From: a candidate division GN15 bacterium
GTDB taxonomy: Bacteria; Zixibacteria; MSB-5A5; GN15; FEB-12
NCBI GenBank assembly: GCA_014729205.1
Contig: WJKG01000222.1
Coordinates: 1-8,116, forward strand
Direction: 5' to 3'
Length of the DNA: 8,116 nucleotides
Shown here: one piece after another, positions 5,054 through 8,116 of the stretch
Layout: every line of letters starts with the position of its first letter
Numbering within the stretch: the first letter of the stretch is position 1
The notes under the pieces: generated by a model
What the model was told of the DNA's origin: nothing
Database searches by the model: none
Seen by the model: only the letters and a program-made list of their open reading frames with translations
Made by a program: the position numbers and the translations under genes

Positions 5054-7306
5054 TCAGTTCACACTGCCCAGATCCGCCGAGATACCGTAGCGCTTCATTT
5101 TCGTGCGCACGGTTGCCTCGTGGATGCCGAGCAGGCGGGCCGCCTGAGACTTGTTGCCACCAGCGGCAAGCAGTGCCTCGGTGATCAACTCACGTTCGAA
5201 CTGCTCCACACGTTCAAAAAGCGACCCGTGCTGAACGTGTTCGGTTTCGCTGCCCGGGAATATGGACCGGGCCAGCTCTACCAGGTCACCCTCAGCCACC
5301 AACTCAGACATCACATCAAGCCGCTTGACCTTGTTCATCAGCTCGCGAACGTTGCCCGGCCAGGAGTAGGCAAGAAACTCTCGAAGCAGTTCTGTCGGCA
5401 ATGGTACCAGACTCGACGCACGCCGAGACTGGCTGAGGAAGTATTCCAGCAGCAGCGGGATGTCTTCCTTGCGTTCGAGTAGCGGTGGGATCGCAAACGA
5501 TATGCCCGAGAGCCGGTAGTACAGGTCGCGACGGAACTCGCCCTTGTCTACCATCTCTCGCAGGTCTCGATTGGTGGCCGCCACCAGACGCACATCGAAC
5601 GGTACCGGCTTGGTGCTGCCAAGAGGCGTGACGGTGCGGCTCTCCAGGACGCCCAGCAGCTTGGCCTGCAACGGCAGCGGCATATCGCCAATCTCGTCAA
5701 GGAAGAGCGTACCACCGCTGGCAGCAACAAACAGCCCCTTCTTGTTTTCCACGGCACCAGTGAAAGCACCCTTCGTATGTCCGAATAACTCGGACTCTAA
5801 GAGACTCTTCGGTACCGAGGCGCAGTTTATGGCCACAAATGGACCGTCCGGTCGAGCCAGTGAATGATAATGGCGAGCCATTTGATCCTTGCCCACACCC
5901 GTCTCTCCGGTCAACAGGACCGGAATGTCAGACTTGGCGATGATAGGCAGTTGTGCCAGAAACTCCTGTATTCTCTCGTTGCGAGTCAGGAAGGTGCTGC
6001 CTGTTTCGCGCTCCTGTCGGTGCGAGTCGCACACCGTCTCCATTGCAGAGTCGAGACTTCCGATCAGTCGCTCGATCAACCGCGAACGGCGCGACAGCTT
6101 GAGCCGGACATAGATCTCCTGGGCTCGGAACAGATAAGTCAGCCGCTCTCTATTGGAGAACAGCGTGGACTGCCCCGCCGCGAGGAGTGCTTCGGCCTTC
6201 TCGAACCTGACGCCCGTCTCACCGAGCACCTGAATCGCCTCGCGATACAGTCCGCGGGCGTCTTTCGCTTGTGAACTGCGTTCAACTAGGCGAGCCTTGA
6301 GCCGTGTCACGGCACCCAATTCAACGCTATCACCAGCTTCTTCAAGGATGGTCCAGGCCCGGTTGACCGTTCGTATGGCCGACCGATTCAGGTCCAGCTG
6401 GAACTGTACCTCGGCCAGGTGCCGGAGGACACGACCGATCAGGGTCGTATTCGACCCCAGAGCCTCTGCCTTGGTCAGGGCCTGTTTGAGCACCTGATGG
6501 GAGGTGTCCAGCTCCTCGCGTCGATACGCAAGCTCGCCCAGATACGTGAGGTAAATGACCTCGTCGCGCGGACCACCGGTCGGCACCAGGAGCTGGTGGG
6601 CCTTGTCCAGGGCGATCTCAGCATCATCCAGATTGTCCGTCTGCATGCGGACATATGCCAGCGAGAGATAGGCCCTCGCGGCGTCCTGATCCTGACCCAG
6701 TTCTTCGGAGAGTTCGACATTACTCGCAAGGTAGTGCTCCGCCTGAGCAAAGTCGCCGATAAAGGTGTAGATTCGTCCCAGGTTGCCCAACATGTATGCG
6801 ATTTTCTCGCGATCGCCCAGGCTGCGTGCGACCTCGATAGCATCAAGCAGGGTATCCAGAGAGCTGTCGTATTGTTTCTGTCTGAAGTACAGGCCGGCCA
6901 GAAGGTTCAAAGCTCGGCAGTGTCCTTCGGGAGAGTCGTTGCGGCGGAAGATAGACTCGGCGTCACGCAGGGACCGCTCAGCCTCTTTCATCTCGCCCAT
7001 ATCTCGCAGAATTCCACCCAGGGTTACGAATAGTTCGGCCAGAGGTAGTGTGTCACCGGCAGCTGACAAATGGTGTTGCGCGGTGCGAGCGAGTTGCAGG
7101 GCGACAGGATACTGACCCGTGGAGGCATGAGCGGCGGCGGCGTGATGGAGAGCGACTCCCGCCGGTGCGCCGGTTGCCATTAGCGTGTCTCGATTCTCCT
7201 CGAAACAGCGAATGGCGGCGTCGAACTCTCGTCGCCCAATGAGCATCGCCAGGCGTTGCTCAACGGCGCGAATGCGCTCGTCGCCAGTGTTTACATCATG
7301 CCTCAT
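5054..7306 (-). CDS. sigma-54 enhancer-binding activator with N-terminal TPR sensor domain
   Basis: This 750-residue transcription activator works with RNA polymerase carrying sigma-54. Residues about 10-420 are helical tetratricopeptide-type repeats (for example LFVTLGGILRDMGEMKEAERSL at about 92-113 and YMLGNLGRIY at 171-180), with no receiver, GAF or PAS domain. The AAA+ ATPase (about 437-665) has Walker A GETGVGKD (467-474), the sigma-54 contact loop GAFTGA (513-518), Walker B LFLDEIGD (534-541), the arginine-finger region FRRDLYYRLSG (591-601) and sensor-2 motif WPGNVREL (649-656), so it appears fully active. The C-terminal Fis-type HTH (about 716-742, GNKSQAARLLGI then TVRTKMKRYGI) binds DNA. 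The ATG is 2 nt after the stop of the secreted-protein gene with a weak AAGGG upstream, suggesting coupled translation. The TPR region probably receives a protein or small-molecule signal. Its likely target is the sigma-54 promoter of the BMC operon. Confidence 0.95.
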   Translation of the reverse strand: MRHDVNTGDERIRAVEQRLAMLIGRREFDAAIRCFEENRDTLMATGAPAGVALHHAAAAHASTGQYPVALQLARTAQHHLSAAGDTLPLAELFVTLGGILRDMGEMKEAERSLRDAESIFRRNDSPEGHCRALNLLAGLYFRQKQYDSSLDTLLDAIEVARSLGDREKIAYMLGNLGRIYTFIGDFAQAEHYLASNVELSEELGQDQDAARAYLSLAYVRMQTDNLDDAEIALDKAHQLLVPTGGPRDEVIYLTYLGELAYRREELDTSHQVLKQALTKAEALGSNTTLIGRVLRHLAEVQFQLDLNRSAIRTVNRAWTILEEAGDSVELGAVTRLKARLVERSSQAKDARGLYREAIQVLGETGVRFEKAEALLAAGQSTLFSNRERLTYLFRAQEIYVRLKLSRRSRLIERLIGSLDSAMETVCDSHRQERETGSTFLTRNERIQEFLAQLPIIAKSDIPVLLTGETGVGKDQMARHYHSLARPDGPFVAINCASVPKSLLESELFGHTKGAFTGAVENKKGLFVAASGGTLFLDEIGDMPLPLQAKLLGVLESRTVTPLGSTKPVPFDVRLVAATNRDLREMVDKGEFRRDLYYRLSGISFAIPPLLERKEDIPLLLEYFLSQSRRASSLVPLPTELLREFLAYSWPGNVRELMNKVKRLDVMSELVAEGDLVELARSIFPGSETEHVQHGSLFERVEQFERELITEALLAAGGNKSQAARLLGIHEATVRTKMKRYGISADLGSVN

Positions 7307-7308
7307 GG

Positions 7309-7662
7309 TTAGTTGCCCTTTGCGCTAATGGTCGATCCTGTTGCGTTGTCGTCTTTCGGATCAGCATGGCGCTGATCGTTTTGGGGCTGGTTCACGTAGA
7401 CATCCCAAACCTCGAACAGGTGGCTGAACCAGAAATCGATCAGGAAATAGCCGGTTCCCACATGGTCGCTACCACCACCGATGCTGGCAACACCCGGTTC
7501 GTCCGGAGGCAGGTTGTTATGTTCACCACCCCAGGGATGATCCTCTCCTTGATCGATGGCGGGATCCTGATACCCCCACGGCGTCTGGCGACAGTCTCCG
7601 CTGTCGAAAGCGCTCGCACAGAGTATCAGCGCAATAGCCAACACTAAGATAATGCGTTTCAT
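7309..7662 (-). CDS. small secreted protein coupled to the activator gene
   Basis: This gene encodes 117 residues that I do not recognise. A Sec signal peptide is clear: MKR, a hydrophobic core (IILVLAIALIL, 4-14), and a likely cleavage after ASA at 16-18. The residue before Cys15 is Leu, so it is not a lipobox. The mature part is short and polar, with two PWG motifs (28-30 and 43-45, each near an acidic/Asp-Pro context), a Gly-rich turn (62-64), an aromatic stretch at 72-90 (FLIDFWFSHLFEVWDVYV) and a polar tail. One cysteine (24) remains after cleavage. The start is the ATG preceded at 7 nt by an AGGAG ribosome site (7670-7674). An upstream in-frame ATG at 7752 would bury the signal peptide. 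It sits just before the activator gene (2-nt gap), so it may be an envelope component of the signalling path; this is inference. Confidence 0.8.
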   Translation of the reverse strand: MKRIILVLAIALILCASAFDSGDCRQTPWGYQDPAIDQGEDHPWGGEHNNLPPDEPGVASIGGGSDHVGTGYFLIDFWFSHLFEVWDVYVNQPQNDQRHADPKDDNATGSTISAKGN

Positions 7663-7746
7663 CGTTTTACTCCTTGATATTGGTATAGATACACCAGTGT
7701 ACCCTAATTCAGAACGTGCGATAGTGTTGTGGCGGGAAGGAAAAGA

Positions 7747-7763
7747 CGGCAATCAATCTGCCG
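7747..7763 (-). promoter_or_regulatory. small hairpin in the leader of the secreted protein-activator operon
   Basis: CGGCA-N7-TGCCG forms a 5-bp hairpin followed on the minus strand by TCTTTTCC. It lies about 30-50 nt into the predicted transcript from the 7801-7829 promoter. It could be an attenuator or just a leader stem; the stem is short and nothing else supports a riboswitch. Confidence 0.25.
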
Positions 7764-7800
7764 GTGAGGTTTTTATGAAGCTGGGCATCCCTTCCCCTCT

Positions 7801-7829
7801 ATTATACGTGGCGGGGAAGGTAATGTCAA
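7801..7829 (-). promoter_or_regulatory. perfect consensus sigma-70 promoter
   Basis: The minus strand carries TTGACA (7824-7829), a 17-bp spacer and TATAAT (7801-7806), an exact match in both boxes with ideal spacing. Transcription would start near 7794, giving a leader of about 130 nt before the secreted-protein gene and then the activator. An 8-bp palindrome TGTCGACA (7836-7843) lies immediately upstream of the -35 box. Confidence 0.8.
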
Positions 7830-7870
7830 CTCAATTGTCGACAGCAGGTTACAACAAACTACGGCAGACC

Positions 7871-7883
7871 GGCAGTAACTGCC
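7871..7883. promoter_or_regulatory. palindrome GGCAGT-A-ACTGCC, possible operator
   Basis: A perfect 6-bp inverted repeat around one base is centred about 83 bp upstream of the predicted start from the consensus promoter. The position would suit an activator or repressor site. No matching copy was noticed elsewhere, and no protein can be named. Confidence 0.3.
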
Positions 7884-7913
7884 TGATCTACACCGTGCGG
7901 AAAGTACTCAATA

Positions 7914-7940
7914 CTGAGGCATAAGGTGGCAGGACCTCAG
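7914..7940 (-). terminator. weak hairpin at the end of the CxxC-protein gene
   Basis: CTGAGG (extended by one A-T pair) pairs with CCTCAG across a 15-nt loop; the stem includes the stop codon of the gene ending at 7937. On the minus strand it is followed by ATTGAGTACTTTCC, which is only mildly T-rich. It is a possible terminator isolating that gene from the next promoter. Confidence 0.25.
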
Positions 7941-8116
7941 TCCTTACCGCCGACAATGCTCTGGTTTATCTCGTGAACCAGACGGTCAATCTGCTGGTCG
8001 GTGAAGCCTTTGCTCTTCGCGAGTTCCTCGAGTGTCCCCCAGAAAGGATCGCCGCAGACCACACACGGCAAGTTGCGGGAGATCAGGAATCCAACCAGGT
8101 CCGGATATCTCTGTAC
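7937..8116 (-). CDS. DUF1858-type CxxC protein (C-terminal part)
   Basis: The frame is open from the window edge to TGA at 7937-7939 and shows the last 59 residues. The pattern matches the DUF1858 / hybrid-cluster-protein-associated redox-disulfide domain: YPDLVGFLISRNLP, a CVVCGDPFWGTLEELA block with the CxxC pair, and a closing helix with GFTDQQIDRLVHEIN. These small domains are linked with Fe-S and hybrid-cluster proteins and are thought to use the cysteine pair in redox or metal chemistry. The true start is outside the window. The gene is about 275 nt upstream of the secreted-protein gene and has its own weak terminator, so it is probably a separate unit. Confidence 0.7.
   Translation of the reverse strand, partial: VQRYPDLVGFLISRNLPCVVCGDPFWGTLEELAKSKGFTDQQIDRLVHEINQSIVGGKD

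Noticed and set aside
7775..7924. 49-codon plus-strand frame with a GGTGAGG 5 nt before ATG
   Set aside because: It runs antisense through the consensus promoter and palindromes, and its product resembles nothing known.

Overview
The window is bacterial DNA, roughly 55-60% GC over most genes, with Shine-Dalgarno-led operons. It carries one operon for bacterial microcompartment (BMC) shell and electron-transfer proteins, plus a sigma-54 activator gene upstream. No lineage marker is present. A large TPR-type sigma-54 activator in a moderately GC-rich genome would fit an uncultured FCB-group or deltaproteobacteria-like bacterium, but that is only a guess.

Layout: almost everything reads on the minus strand, so the functional order runs from high to low coordinates. 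At 7937-8116 is the C-terminal end of a small CxxC protein (DUF1858 / hybrid-cluster-associated type). At 7801-7829 is a perfect consensus sigma-70 promoter (TTGACA-N17-TATAAT). It should drive a small secreted protein (7309-7662) and, only 2 nt later, a 750-residue TPR + AAA+ + Fis-HTH enhancer-binding activator (5054-7306). The next 722 bp (4332-5053) are non-coding but highly structured: a terminator-like hairpin, two identical inverted repeats TCGTA-N6-TACGA whose centres are exactly 90 bp apart, and a good -24/-12 sigma-54 promoter facing the BMC genes.

The BMC operon (4331 down to 635) is, in order: a BMC-H shell protein with a SAP/Rho_N-like tail, a BMC-P vertex protein (EutN/CcmL family), a roughly 52-residue single-span membrane protein, a PduS-type flavin/Fe-S reductase, a PduT-type tandem-BMC shell protein with a pore cysteine, and a UPF0237-type ACT protein with an extra N-terminal helical segment. 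Gene gaps are small, two junctions overlap or almost touch, and no signature core enzyme (aldehyde dehydrogenase, phosphotransacylase, diol dehydratase, lyase) is in the window.

The left end (1-629) reads on the plus strand and converges on the operon with a 5-nt gap. It holds a possible 3' end of an upstream gene and a less GC-rich gene for a SecB-like chaperone.

Working model (inference): the TPR activator, perhaps with its secreted partner, switches on through the paired dyads a shell and electron-conduit operon. PduS passes electrons to or from the compartment lumen through the PduT Fe-S pore. The small membrane protein may tie PduS to the membrane, and the ACT protein may be a lumen-targeted sensor.
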